64,000 nt of DNA from Arenicella chitinivorans (GTDB taxonomy: Bacteria; Pseudomonadota; Gammaproteobacteria; Arenicellales; Arenicellaceae), in NCBI RefSeq assembly GCF_014651515.1, contig NZ_BMXA01000008.1, positions 62,001 through 126,000 of the forward strand. Direction: 5' to 3'. The position numbers and the translations under genes are program-made. Shown here piece after piece: positions 33,265 to 42,972 of this stretch (positions are counted from its first letter, which is position 1; the number at the start of each line of letters is the position of its first letter). The notes beneath the pieces are model-generated. The model saw only the letters and a program-made list of their open reading frames with translations. It was not told the DNA's origin and did no database searches.

Positions 33265-34371
33265 TTATTTCGCGTTAGGGTGTACCAGTACGTCACCGGG
33301 CCGGACTTGTCGGCTAGTATCGGTAATCAACATATAACTGACTTTATTGAAGGTACGAAACACCATACCGATGCCAACATTCTCTTCCGGAATTTTGTAA
33401 CGCTCACCCGTGACTGGGTCTTCTTTTGACACTGACTGACTGCGAATACGGAATACGTCGCCCACTTCCACGCCTTCGCGCTCGCCCATATTCACCGCCA
33501 CGACCGACAACGCACCTAACTCGGTTTCTGAGTTGGGCGTTTCCAAAATGACGCCGCGCAACGCTTCGTTTTCTGGTGCTTTAGGAAAGTAAAAAGGCAG
33601 TGCTTTTTTGGTATAAATCGGGCGCAAGCGATCGCGCAGCGTGACATCTTTATACGCTTTGGTCAGCGACAACCGCGATGGATCACCGGCTTTCAGCATA
33701 TTCGCGTCGCCCAAGTGCACAGCTTCATACCCCAGACTTTCGCCAGACACTGGGTCAATAAAATGACGTCCGGCACGAAAAACCCGGTATTCATCGGCTT
33801 CGCTATCAAGAATGTTACGAGCATAAAACTGATCGTATTTACCCATCAACAAGCGATTATCAAAGCCATCGACGATGTAGCCTGCATTTTTCAGTTCGTT
33901 ATCATCGGTCACCAGTGGTGAGTTAAGATACGCTTCGATCGCAGCCGGATCGATCACTTGAATCGCATCGTAACGAGTTCCGCGCGGCGTAGGAGACAAC
34001 TTAACTGTCTCGCGACGTAATGATTTCAATACCGGACGCCCATCAACAAAGGTCATCACAAGTACGTCACCAGGGTAAATCAGATCTGGGTTTTCAACTT
34101 GCGGATTGCCTTGCCACACTTCTGGCCACCGCCATGGATCACGCAGGAATGTGGATGAGATATCCCACAGCGTATCGCCTTTCACGACCGTATAGCGTTC
34201 AGGGTAGGAATCTGCCAGTACCGGGTTATCTTGAGCCACACTATTTACGGAGCTTAGTCCAAGTGTCAGGCCCAGCACGACGCCGGCAGCCAGTTTACGA
34301 GTGGCGAACTGGAGTTTGGCGCGCAAAGCACGAACTGCGTACAAACTTAGATTTAGTTTTTTTGTTGTCAT
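33265..34371 (-). CDS. LysM domain protein, TsaP-like
   Basis: 368 residues. Signal region to about residue 47, then one LysM domain ('YTVVKGDTLWDISSTFLRDP', 'NPDLIYPGDVLVM', about 60-110), followed by a long beta-rich domain ending in 'RQVRPGDVLVHP'. LysM binds peptidoglycan. The position between dprA and def is that of PA0020 in Pseudomonas aeruginosa, the secretin-associated protein TsaP that anchors PilQ to the wall. The assignment to TsaP rests on synteny and domain order, not on a search. Confidence 0.8.
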   Translation of the reverse strand: MTTKKLNLSLYAVRALRAKLQFATRKLAAGVVLGLTLGLSSVNSVAQDNPVLADSYPERYTVVKGDTLWDISSTFLRDPWRWPEVWQGNPQVENPDLIYPGDVLVMTFVDGRPVLKSLRRETVKLSPTPRGTRYDAIQVIDPAAIEAYLNSPLVTDDNELKNAGYIVDGFDNRLLMGKYDQFYARNILDSEADEYRVFRAGRHFIDPVSGESLGYEAVHLGDANMLKAGDPSRLSLTKAYKDVTLRDRLRPIYTKKALPFYFPKAPENEALRGVILETPNSETELGALSVVAVNMGEREGVEVGDVFRIRSQSVSKEDPVTGERYKIPEENVGIGMVFRTFNKVSYMLITDTSRQVRPGDVLVHPNAK

Positions 34372-34580
34372 TCTATTTTGACCAGCTGGTTAGGCGATTG
34401 GTTTTCATGGCATGTCGATACCGAATAACGCATAATATACATATTCAGGAAACATGCGGGAAAAGCAAATAATACTGCTTATTTAGTATGTTACGCAAAC
34501 AATGTAGAATACAGTTTACGTTATTTTAACGCCAAACTGTACGCAAAATTGAAGTAAATCGACAGAAATAGTGCCCGCAC

Positions 34581-35078
34581 ATGGCAATTTTAGAAATATT
34601 AGTCTACCCCGACGAGCGGTTACGCACCGTTGCTAAACCGGTCAAAACCGTGGACGATCGGATCCGACAACTAGTTCAAGACATGTTGGAAACAATGTAT
34701 GAAGCCAACGGGATCGGGCTTGCGGCCACGCAAGTCAATGTCCATGAACAAGTGATCGTGATGGACCTTTCTGAAGAGCGCAACGCGCCACTAGTCTTGA
34801 TCAATCCAAGTATTGTTGAACGCAATGGCGAACAAGTCTATGACGAAGGCTGTTTATCGATTCCTGAATACTACGCGCCGGTCAAACGCGCGGAGCACAT
34901 CAAAATCACCGCCATGGACGAGCAAGGCGAGATTTTTGAACTCGAAGCGGAAGGCTTGCAGGCAGTGTGCATTCAGCATGAGATGGATCACCTAGCGGGG
35001 AAAGTGTTTGTCGATTACCTCTCGCGCCTCAAACAAGACCGCGTACGCAAAAAGATGGTTAAACGTGCTCGCGTCTGA
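34581..35078 (+). CDS. def: Peptide deformylase
   Basis: 165 residues with all three motifs: '[10 protein letters not shown]', '[10 protein letters not shown]' (metal Cys) and '[12 protein letters not shown]' (HExxH). It removes the N-formyl group from nascent proteins. First gene of a plus-strand cluster with fmt and rsmB; divergent from the LysM gene across 209 bases. Confidence 0.97.
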   Translation: MAILEILVYPDERLRTVAKPVKTVDDRIRQLVQDMLETMYEANGIGLAATQVNVHEQVIVMDLSEERNAPLVLINPSIVERNGEQVYDEGCLSIPEYYAPVKRAEHIKITAMDEQGEIFELEAEGLQAVCIQHEMDHLAGKVFVDYLSRLKQDRVRKKMVKRARV

Positions 35079-35101
35079 CCCTGCACCTCGCCTAAAAACA
35101 C

Positions 35102-36025
35102 ATGAATATTATTTTTGCCGGCACACCTGAGTTTGCCGCCACACCACTGCTCGCGTTGCTTGAACATCACACGGTAAGTGCCGTATACACGCAGCCAGAC
35201 CGCAAAGCCGGCCGCGGTAAGCGTATGACCGCGCCGCCAGTCAAACAAGTTGCACTCGAGCACGGCATTCCGGTTCACCAACCCACCACATTGAAAACCG
35301 AGGTCGACACAATCTCAGCCTTGGCACCCGACGTGATGGTGGTCGTTGCCTACGGCATGCTACTGCCGCAATCGATTCTGGATATCCCAAAGTTTGGTTG
35401 CATCAACATTCATGCTTCGCTGCTACCAAAATGGCGCGGCGCTGCACCAATTCAACGTGCTATTGAAGCCGGTGACACGATGACTGGCGTCAGCATAATG
35501 CAAATGGAACGCGGACTTGATACCGGACCAGTCTACACCACACTCGAAACCCCCATTAGCGACCGTGACACCAGTGCCAGCCTACATGACCGACTGGCGC
35601 AACTTGGCGCTGCTGGCATCGTTGATACCCTTGCCATGCTTGCGACTGATCCAAGTTTGCAACCTACTCCCCAGGATCACAGCCAATCAAGTTACGCGCG
35701 CAAGATTGAAAAATCGGAAGCCGAGATCGACTGGCAATCGAGTGCCGCAGAGATAGACCGCAAGTTGCGCGCATTCACACCTTGGCCAGGCAGCCAAACC
35801 CAGCATGGCAGCAATCGAATTCGGATCACAGAAATGCGGGTGGCTCAAACCAACAGCACAGCCCAGCCAGGTACCGTTATTGCACTAAGCACCGATTGCG
35901 TTACTGTCGCCTGTGGCAGCGGCGCAGTCGAGCTGTTGACACTGCAACGCGACGGTTCGCGCGCCTTGCCTTACCGCGAATTCCGCAACGGTTACAGCCT
36001 TTCTATCGGTGACCGATTGAGTTAA
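35102..36025 (+). CDS. fmt: Methionyl-tRNA formyltransferase
   Basis: 307 residues. 'MNIIFAGTPEFAATPLLALL' at the N-terminus, the formyl-THF site 'NIHASLLPKWRGAAPIQRAI', and a C-terminal OB-like domain beginning near residue 205 ('SEAEIDWQSSAAEIDRKLRA'). It formylates initiator Met-tRNA. Follows def by 23 bases. Confidence 0.97.
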   Translation: MNIIFAGTPEFAATPLLALLEHHTVSAVYTQPDRKAGRGKRMTAPPVKQVALEHGIPVHQPTTLKTEVDTISALAPDVMVVVAYGMLLPQSILDIPKFGCINIHASLLPKWRGAAPIQRAIEAGDTMTGVSIMQMERGLDTGPVYTTLETPISDRDTSASLHDRLAQLGAAGIVDTLAMLATDPSLQPTPQDHSQSSYARKIEKSEAEIDWQSSAAEIDRKLRAFTPWPGSQTQHGSNRIRITEMRVAQTNSTAQPGTVIALSTDCVTVACGSGAVELLTLQRDGSRALPYREFRNGYSLSIGDRLS

Positions 36026-36027
36026 GC

Positions 36028-37335
36028 ATGGCAAGTAGGCTCAATACGCGCGCGGCGGCGGCACAGATCGCTTGGCAAATCATAGATAAGGGCCAATCGC
36101 TGGATGCGTGTCTAAGCGCTTTTTTTGAGCAAAACGACTTCAGCCCCCAAGACCGTGGTTTTGTGCAGGAGCTGGTGTATGGCGTCTGTCGCTGGCATGG
36201 CGAACTGGACTGGGTCGCCAGTCAATTACTGCAATCACCGATTCGCAAGAAAGATCGCGTGGTGCATTTCGTGTTATTGGTTGGGCTTTATCAACAACGC
36301 CACCTCGACACCGCAGCGCACGCTGCCGTCAGTGAGACCGTCTCTGCCTGCCAACAACTTGGCAAACAATGGGCCAAGAAGTTGATTAATGGGTGCTTAC
36401 GTAGCGCGCAACGTACTGAGTATACTTTACCGCAGGATGTCGATTCGCTGTGCCATCCGGCCTGGATACGTGATGCCATCATTCAGGCCTGGCCTCAACA
36501 CGCAACGGCTATTTTGAGTGCCAATAATGCACGCCCGCCGATGTGTCTGCGCGTGAATTCAATGCGGTCCACACGCACTGACTACCTGGCCCGGTTAACT
36601 GAGCAGAAAATTGCAGCCACACCCGACCCATTCGCCCGGGACGGCATTATTCTGACGCAACCGACGCCCGTAACGAACTTACCGGATTTCTCATCCGGGG
36701 CGTGCTCGGTACAAGATACCGCGGCCCAGATTGCGGCTGATTTACTGGCTCCGCAACCAGGCATGACCGTCTTAGACGCGTGCGCTGCCCCGGGTGGTAA
36801 AACCGCACACCTACTGGAACGCTGCGACAACGACCTACAACTCGACGCGCTCGATATCTCGGCGTCACGATGCCTACAGCTGCAAGCCACCTTAGACCGC
36901 TTACAACTCACCGCCAAGGTCACCACGGCGGACGCCAGTGATGCCACCCAGTGGCCGCCATCCGCATCCGGCTACGATCGGATACTGATCGATGCGCCCT
37001 GCAGCGGCCTCGGGGTGATTCGACGACACCCAGACATCAAGCATCATCGGCGACCGCAAGATATTGATCAACTTACGCAGATTCAGGCCGCGCTACTGGA
37101 CGCTTTGTGGCTGCAACTTAAGCCCGGTGGTCGATTGTTGTACATGACCTGCTCCGTATTGCCCGCTGAAAATCATCTGCAAATCGACCAGTTTGTACGA
37201 CGCCAAAAGGGTGTTATGCTGCCTGCAGTACCGCACCCAAATGCACTACAGCTCGAACATGGCGTCCAGACCTTACCCGGCGTGCACGCGATGGACGGGT
37301 TTTACTACTGCCTGCTGGAGAAGACACTCGGGTGA
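36028..37335 (+). CDS. rsmB: 16S rRNA (cytosine-967-C5)-methyltransferase
   Basis: 435 residues. An N-terminal NusB-like RNA-binding domain (about 5-145) precedes the SAM methyltransferase: 'LDACAAPGGKTAHLLE', 'DAPCSGLGVIRRHPD' and 'YMTCSVLPAEN', the last two holding the two conserved Cys. Starts two bases after fmt stops. Confidence 0.97.
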   Translation: MASRLNTRAAAAQIAWQIIDKGQSLDACLSAFFEQNDFSPQDRGFVQELVYGVCRWHGELDWVASQLLQSPIRKKDRVVHFVLLVGLYQQRHLDTAAHAAVSETVSACQQLGKQWAKKLINGCLRSAQRTEYTLPQDVDSLCHPAWIRDAIIQAWPQHATAILSANNARPPMCLRVNSMRSTRTDYLARLTEQKIAATPDPFARDGIILTQPTPVTNLPDFSSGACSVQDTAAQIAADLLAPQPGMTVLDACAAPGGKTAHLLERCDNDLQLDALDISASRCLQLQATLDRLQLTAKVTTADASDATQWPPSASGYDRILIDAPCSGLGVIRRHPDIKHHRRPQDIDQLTQIQAALLDALWLQLKPGGRLLYMTCSVLPAENHLQIDQFVRRQKGVMLPAVPHPNALQLEHGVQTLPGVHAMDGFYYCLLEKTLG

Positions 37336-37346
37336 CCCCCTAAATC

Positions 37347-37910
37347 ATGCGAGATGAATCCGAATTGCTGACCATCAACAGACTTACCTCATCCGCACAC
37401 CGAACTCTGATAAAAGCGCTCGGCATGCTCCTGTGCCTACTACCGCTGGCACTTTGGAGTCTTCCAAGTGACGGAAAATCGATTCAGTACGTGGATGGCC
37501 AGCTGGTCATTAACCTCTCCGAAGAAGTGACCAGTGCGCTGAACAACGGCGTACCACTGACCTTCGTCTGCGAATACGCAACACTGACTCAAGTGCTGTT
37601 TATACGTTGGCCGCGCAAAACATATCGCCATAGCTTTGAGATAACGCATCACGTACTGTCTAATCGCTATCTGGTTAGCGATGGCAGCGAACTCGCACCC
37701 AAGATCTTCAGCTCAACGGATGATACGATGGAATACGTAGCGTCGCAGGCACTTAGCTTTTTTGATTTTTATAATTCATCGGAGACGCGCTACCATATGC
37801 GACTTCGGCTCAGCATCATGGATTTACCTGGCCCAATGCGACTCAGCGCCTACATGACGAAGGCCTGGGACATCAATACCGGATGGGAAACATGGCAATC
37901 CGCGCAATAA
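37347..37910 (+). CDS. DUF4390 family protein
   Basis: 187 residues. A hydrophobic segment near 24-42 acts as signal or anchor, then a beta-rich domain with 'IQYVDGQLVINLSEEVTSAL' and a C-terminal 'FDFYNSSETRYHMRLRLSI' plus 'RLSAYMTKAWDINTGW', a pattern I know from the DUF4390 gene between rsmB and ntrY. Function unknown; constant linkage to the ntrYX system suggests an extracytoplasmic partner of the sensor. Its end overlaps ntrY by 28 bases. Confidence 0.85.
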   Translation: MRDESELLTINRLTSSAHRTLIKALGMLLCLLPLALWSLPSDGKSIQYVDGQLVINLSEEVTSALNNGVPLTFVCEYATLTQVLFIRWPRKTYRHSFEITHHVLSNRYLVSDGSELAPKIFSSTDDTMEYVASQALSFFDFYNSSETRYHMRLRLSIMDLPGPMRLSAYMTKAWDINTGWETWQSAQ

Positions 37911-40192
37911 TTAAACGTATCTCGGCCCCCGGGCCAGTCATCGCGGTCTGTACCGCAATACTGTTCGCGCTGTGTTTACTGATCGTTAAATCGTTGAGCG
38001 ATGAGGGTTCCGGTCGCCTACAGTTTTGGATCACATTACTGGGTGGCATCGGGATTGTGGTGCTGGTATTTTTTCTGTTTACCAATTGCTACTCCCTCTA
38101 CCGCCAGTTTCGACGCAATGAAATTGGCTCCAAGCTAACCACCAAACTGGTATTGATATTCTTATTCCTGACGGTGATCCCTTTTTCGCTGATTTACTAC
38201 TTCTCTATTCAGTTTTTGAACAAAGGTGTCGATAGTTGGTTTGATGTGCGGATCGAACAGACAGTCAAAGATTCGCTGCTGTTGAGTAAAACTGCGATGG
38301 AGGGCATCAAGGAAGAGCTCACGCGCGACGTTGAGGAATACGCACAAAGCCTGCGACAAAAAATTGCCGCCGGTGAGCTACTCAGAACCCTTGATGACAT
38401 TCGTGAACTTGAAGGCTATAGCGAGTTGTCATTGTACTCTGACGATGGGCGTATTGTGGCCTTCTCGAGCGCGGATGCCGCCAACATCCTGCCAGACACT
38501 CCAGGCGATGAGGTGTTTACCGAACTGCGACTAAACCAAACATACACCTTACTTGAACCCATCTCTGAAACCACACTGCAGTTTCGTGTGGTGGCACCAA
38601 TACGGGTCAATGAGTTGGGGCGTGACTTCTTTGCCTTACAAGCAATTAAAGTGCTGCCTTTGCGTTACGCCACCTTGACTGAAAGCGTGGAAAAAGCCAA
38701 CAGTCAATACGCACAAATGTTGTTTGCGCGTGGGCCCTTAAAATTCAGCCTGATTGTGACACTCAGCCTAATCTCGCTTGCCAGTTTGTTGTTCTCCATG
38801 CTGACGGCAATCTATCTGTCGCGTCGCCTAGTGGCGCCAATTTCGAATCTGGCGGCTGGTACGCAAAAAATTGCTGAGGGCGATTACGGATCGCATTTGC
38901 CCGTCACAACCTCCGACGAACTGGGCATTCTCACCAAATCCTTTAACAATATGAGCAGCAAGATCAGTGATGCTCAACAAGCGGCCCTTGCTAGCCAAAC
39001 TGAAACCTTACAGCAAAAAGGCTATCTAGAAGCCGTGCTGACAAATTTATCGTCGGGCGTTTTCTCACTTGATAGTGAGCAGCGCATGCAGATTTGTAAC
39101 AGCGCGGCAGCCGATATCCTTGGCTTCGAACGCAATGCGATGCTTGGCGCCGGATTGGACTCATTGTGCGACACCAGCAGTCACACCAGGCAGTTTTTCG
39201 AGGTCATTCGCAACGGCATTGCCTCGGGGCAGCGCTCTTGGCAGGACGAGATAAGCCTGCTGGGCAAACACGGTCGGCAGATATTGATCGTCCGTGGATC
39301 GTTACTGCAAGAGACTCGAGACTCAGACCACTTGAGCAGTACAAACAACCACGATGAAAACAATCACGTTATCGTATTTGATGATGTCACTAACCTCATT
39401 CAGGCCCAGCGCGACGCCGCCTGGGGTGAGGTAGCGAGACGACTGGCCCATGAAATCAAAAACCCACTAACGCCAATTCAACTTTCAGCCGAACGCATCA
39501 AATTAAAGCTCTCCAATCATGTGTCTGGGGAACTAGAGGAGACTCTCGACCGCAGCACACGAACCATTGTCCAGCAAGTCGAATCCATGAAGGAAATGGT
39601 GAACGCTTTTTCGAGCTACGCCCAACCGGTGCGCGCGCAACTAGCCCCGCTGGACGTTAACCAATTAATCCGCGATGTAATCGAACTACATACCTCGTCG
39701 CTACAAGACATCGATGTCGAGTTGGCACTGGACCACGACCTGCCTTTAATTAAGGCCAACGCATCGGCATTGCGACAAGTGCTGAACAACCTAGTTATCA
39801 ATGCCAGTCACGCGCTGCAAGAGACCGATAACGGCAAACTGCGTGTTCGCACTCTAATCGCCGCCAAGGTGACCGGACGTTATATCGATCTCGTGGTGGA
39901 AGACAATGGCTCAGGTATCCCACCTGAAATTCAAGAATCGTTGTTCGACCCGTATGTGAGCTCCAAAGCCAAGGGGTCCGGATTGGGCTTGGCAATCGTC
40001 AAACGCATCGTCGAGGAACACAGCGGTTCAGTCTGGACCCGCCGCAGCAGCCTAGGCGGCGCCGCAATGCATTTACGTCTCCCAATCAATGCGATGCAAA
40101 CCTACCGTGGTAATCGCAACCAAAATACATTACAGTCGAACGACGTCGCCAGCACGCGGCCCAACAACGATAAACCCTCAATAATTGGTTAG
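37883..40192 (+). CDS. ntrY: NtrY-type sensor histidine kinase
   Basis: 769 residues. TM helices near 17-36, 48-68 and 84-105, an extracytoplasmic sensor domain (about 106-282), TM4 near 285-308, HAMP (about 309-362), PAS (about 385-510), HisKA with His523 in 'VARRLAHEIKNPLTPIQL', and an ATPase domain with 'INASHALQET', 'VEDNGSGIPPE' and 'GSGLGLAIVK'. An ATG at 37892 behind GGGAA may be the true start, nine bases in. Partner is the ntrX gene next to it. NtrYX systems sense redox or nitrogen-related signals and respond at the envelope. Confidence 0.93.
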   Translation: MGNMAIRAIIKRISAPGPVIAVCTAILFALCLLIVKSLSDEGSGRLQFWITLLGGIGIVVLVFFLFTNCYSLYRQFRRNEIGSKLTTKLVLIFLFLTVIPFSLIYYFSIQFLNKGVDSWFDVRIEQTVKDSLLLSKTAMEGIKEELTRDVEEYAQSLRQKIAAGELLRTLDDIRELEGYSELSLYSDDGRIVAFSSADAANILPDTPGDEVFTELRLNQTYTLLEPISETTLQFRVVAPIRVNELGRDFFALQAIKVLPLRYATLTESVEKANSQYAQMLFARGPLKFSLIVTLSLISLASLLFSMLTAIYLSRRLVAPISNLAAGTQKIAEGDYGSHLPVTTSDELGILTKSFNNMSSKISDAQQAALASQTETLQQKGYLEAVLTNLSSGVFSLDSEQRMQICNSAAADILGFERNAMLGAGLDSLCDTSSHTRQFFEVIRNGIASGQRSWQDEISLLGKHGRQILIVRGSLLQETRDSDHLSSTNNHDENNHVIVFDDVTNLIQAQRDAAWGEVARRLAHEIKNPLTPIQLSAERIKLKLSNHVSGELEETLDRSTRTIVQQVESMKEMVNAFSSYAQPVRAQLAPLDVNQLIRDVIELHTSSLQDIDVELALDHDLPLIKANASALRQVLNNLVINASHALQETDNGKLRVRTLIAAKVTGRYIDLVVEDNGSGIPPEIQESLFDPYVSSKAKGSGLGLAIVKRIVEEHSGSVWTRRSSLGGAAMHLRLPINAMQTYRGNRNQNTLQSNDVASTRPNNDKPSIIG

Positions 40193-40205
40193 CACCAAAG
40201 CCGGT

Positions 40206-41582
40206 ATGTCCGACACAAAACCACACATTCTGGTCGTCGACGATGAACCTGACATTCGCCAGATTTTGCAAGACATCTTGCAGGATGAGGGTTACCTTGT
40301 CAGCGTCGCGGAGAACGCCGATCAGGCTCGCAGTCAGTTTCGCGACATTCAACCTAATCTTGTTTTGCTGGATATCTGGATGCCTAAAGAAGATGGCATT
40401 TCGGTACTGAAATACTGGGTCGAAAACAAGCTGCTCGCCAGCACGCCGGTCATCATGATTTCTGGCCATGGCACGGTTGAGAACGCGGTTGAAGCCGTCA
40501 AACTAGGCGCCTACGACTTTCTGGAAAAGCCGTTATCAACCGGCAAACTCCTACTCAGTGTCGAACGAGGTCTGGAAAACGCATCACTGCGCGAGGAAAA
40601 TAGACGGCTCAAGTCACGCCTACATTACGAGTCTCCCATTATTTCCAATAGTGATGCCAGTCGTGAATTGATGCGCCACGTTCAGCTTCTGGGCCCGACT
40701 GACAGTTGGGTGTTCATTACCGGCGAATCTGGCGTCGGAAAACGGTTAGTGGCGCGAAAAGTTCATGAAAACAGTCCGCGCGCAGACGCCGAGTTTGTTG
40801 AGCTTAATCTCGCCGCAATGCCCAGCGACCGCGTTGCACAAGCCCTGTTCGGCAGCGAAATCGACGGCAAAGTGGTGCTCGGACGTTTCGAAGAAGCCAA
40901 GGGCGGTACCTTGTTTATCAATGAGGTATTGGGGCTGACCATGGAAACGCAGAACAAACTCCTAAGCGCATTGCAGGAACGCCAGTTTATGCGCTTGGGC
41001 GGCAGCGACTATATTGAGCTTGATGTCCGCGTGATTGTTACCACCAGCGGTAACCCTCAGAATGCGGTTAATGACGGCACGTTCAGCGAAGACTTGTATT
41101 ATCGCTTGAACGTAATTCCCATTCAGGTGCCGTCATTACGCCAGCGACGCAAAGACTTGCCTGAGTTGATCGATTTATTTATCGAAGACGTCATTGTCAA
41201 GAATCAGCTTAGCAAGCCTGAAATCGACAAAGCTGCGGTGCGGGCATTAGTCGACTACGACTGGCCAGGTAATGTACGTCAATTACAAAACGTGATTCAG
41301 CGACTATTAATTCTGAATACCGAAACGAAAATCACCCTCGGCGATGTCGCCGACGCGCTCGGTGGCGATACCGGCATGCAAAAACAATCGCAAAGTTTAC
41401 CGGACTACTTCGAAGGCGATATGCGCAAGGCCAAAGAGGCGTTTGAAAAGGCGTATCTGAATTATCATCTCGGCACAGTTGACGGGAATGTCAGTGCGCT
41501 GGCAAAGAAGGTTGGTCTGGAACGAACCCATTTATATCGCAAATTAAAGAGTCTCGACATTAGCGCCCGCGACGCGAAGTAG
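40206..41582 (+). CDS. ntrX: NtrX-type response regulator lacking the GAFTGA loop
   Basis: 458 residues from ATG 40206; a TTG at 40185 would overlap ntrY. Receiver domain with D56 ('VLLDIWMP'), AAA+ domain with Walker A 'GESGVGKR' (173-180), and a C-terminal Fis-type helix-turn-helix (about 425-450). Two functional deviations: between FGSE (215-218) and GRFE (226-229) only seven residues remain and the sigma-54 contact motif GAFTGA is absent; Walker B reads LFINEV with N239 in place of the usual Asp. The protein probably no longer works as a sigma-54 activator and may act as a direct activator or repressor. Confidence 0.93.
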   Translation: MSDTKPHILVVDDEPDIRQILQDILQDEGYLVSVAENADQARSQFRDIQPNLVLLDIWMPKEDGISVLKYWVENKLLASTPVIMISGHGTVENAVEAVKLGAYDFLEKPLSTGKLLLSVERGLENASLREENRRLKSRLHYESPIISNSDASRELMRHVQLLGPTDSWVFITGESGVGKRLVARKVHENSPRADAEFVELNLAAMPSDRVAQALFGSEIDGKVVLGRFEEAKGGTLFINEVLGLTMETQNKLLSALQERQFMRLGGSDYIELDVRVIVTTSGNPQNAVNDGTFSEDLYYRLNVIPIQVPSLRQRRKDLPELIDLFIEDVIVKNQLSKPEIDKAAVRALVDYDWPGNVRQLQNVIQRLLILNTETKITLGDVADALGGDTGMQKQSQSLPDYFEGDMRKAKEAFEKAYLNYHLGTVDGNVSALAKKVGLERTHLYRKLKSLDISARDAK

Positions 41583-41588
41583 ACCGTT

Positions 41589-42968
41589 ATGAAAATTTTA
41601 ATTCTGGGAGCCAGTCAAGTCGGTGGATCAATCGCCGAAGTGTTGGTCGGTGAGGAAAACGACGTCACGATTGTCGACATTGATCCACACACGCTGCACC
41701 AATTGCAAAACCGCCTGGACATCCGAACAGTAACCGGGAATGCCGCACATCCGTCAGTGTTGAAAGCGGCGGGGGCCGAAGACGCCACGCTCTTACTCGC
41801 CGTGACGAATAACGATGAAATCAATCTGGTGGCCTGCCAAATTGCAGACGCGTTCTTTTCAACGCCCACCAAAATAGCGCGCTTGCGATCAAAGGAATAC
41901 CTTAACAACCCAAGCCTATTTAAGATGGATTCCGGGTTTAAGGTCGATGTGGTGATCTCACCCGAGGTCATCGTTTGTGACCACATCACACGGTTGATCG
42001 AGTTTCCAGGTGCACTGCAAGTATTGGATTTCGCCGATGGATTGGTTCAACTGGTCGGGGTCAAGGCAGTGAAGGGCGGTGCACTCATAAACTGTACACT
42101 GCGTGAACTGAAAAAACATATGCCAGGCATCGAAACCCGGGTAGCCGCGATTTATCGTGACCACGAGGTCATCACGCCGAAATCGGAAACCGTGATTCAA
42201 GAAAAAGATGAGGTATTCTTCGTCGCTGCACGCGGCCATATTCACAAAATTATGAAAGAGATGCGCGGTGCCAGCGATAAGACTAAGCGCATTTTTATTG
42301 CTGGCGGCGGCAATATCGGCTTGAATCTGGCCATTGAATTGGATCGCAAAGGCTACAGCGTCAAGCTCATCGAATACAATCCCGAGCGCGCAAACCAGAT
42401 CGCCGAAGAAGTCCGCGACACCATTGTGTTGAACGGAGACGCCGCCGACGCTGGACTACTGTTACAGGAAAATATCGAAAGCGCGGACGTCTTCTGTGCG
42501 GTCACAGAAAAAGACGAGGTCAATATTTTGTCGGCTAACCTAGCAAAACGTCTCGGCGCAAAGCGCGTGATGGCGCTAGTGAATCGTCCGGCGTATGTCG
42601 ACAACTTGGAACACCGCGACATCAACGTCATTATCTCACCACGCGTTGCCACGATCGGCAGCGTGCTGGCACATATCCGCCGTGGTGACGTGGTCGCGGT
42701 TCACTCGCTTCGACGTGGTAAAGCCGAAGCGATTGAGGCAATCGCACATGGTGATGCCACCTCCTCCAAAGTAATAGGCAAGGGTGTACGCGAAATTCCT
42801 TTTCCGGCGGGCACTGGTGTCGGCGCAATTGTACGGGCCGGCGAAGTCATTATCCCGAACGTCGACACGCGGATAGAACCGGAAGACCACGTAATCATAT
42901 TTATGGACAACAAGTCCTGCATCACTGATGTGGAAGCCTTGTTCCAGGTCGGCGTCACTTTTCTCTGA
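41589..42968 (+). CDS. trkA: Trk potassium transporter regulatory subunit TrkA
   Basis: 459 residues, duplicated RCK layout: two Rossmann NAD-binding domains ('ILGASQVGGSIAEVL' and 'IAGGGNIGLNLAIEL') each followed by a TrkA-C domain (about 142-225 and 370-455). Binds NAD(H) on the cytoplasmic side of TrkH and gates K+ uptake. Starts six bases after ntrX. Confidence 0.97.
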   Translation: MKILILGASQVGGSIAEVLVGEENDVTIVDIDPHTLHQLQNRLDIRTVTGNAAHPSVLKAAGAEDATLLLAVTNNDEINLVACQIADAFFSTPTKIARLRSKEYLNNPSLFKMDSGFKVDVVISPEVIVCDHITRLIEFPGALQVLDFADGLVQLVGVKAVKGGALINCTLRELKKHMPGIETRVAAIYRDHEVITPKSETVIQEKDEVFFVAARGHIHKIMKEMRGASDKTKRIFIAGGGNIGLNLAIELDRKGYSVKLIEYNPERANQIAEEVRDTIVLNGDAADAGLLLQENIESADVFCAVTEKDEVNILSANLAKRLGAKRVMALVNRPAYVDNLEHRDINVIISPRVATIGSVLAHIRRGDVVAVHSLRRGKAEAIEAIAHGDATSSKVIGKGVREIPFPAGTGVGAIVRAGEVIIPNVDTRIEPEDHVIIFMDNKSCITDVEALFQVGVTFL

Positions 42969-42972
42969 TCCC

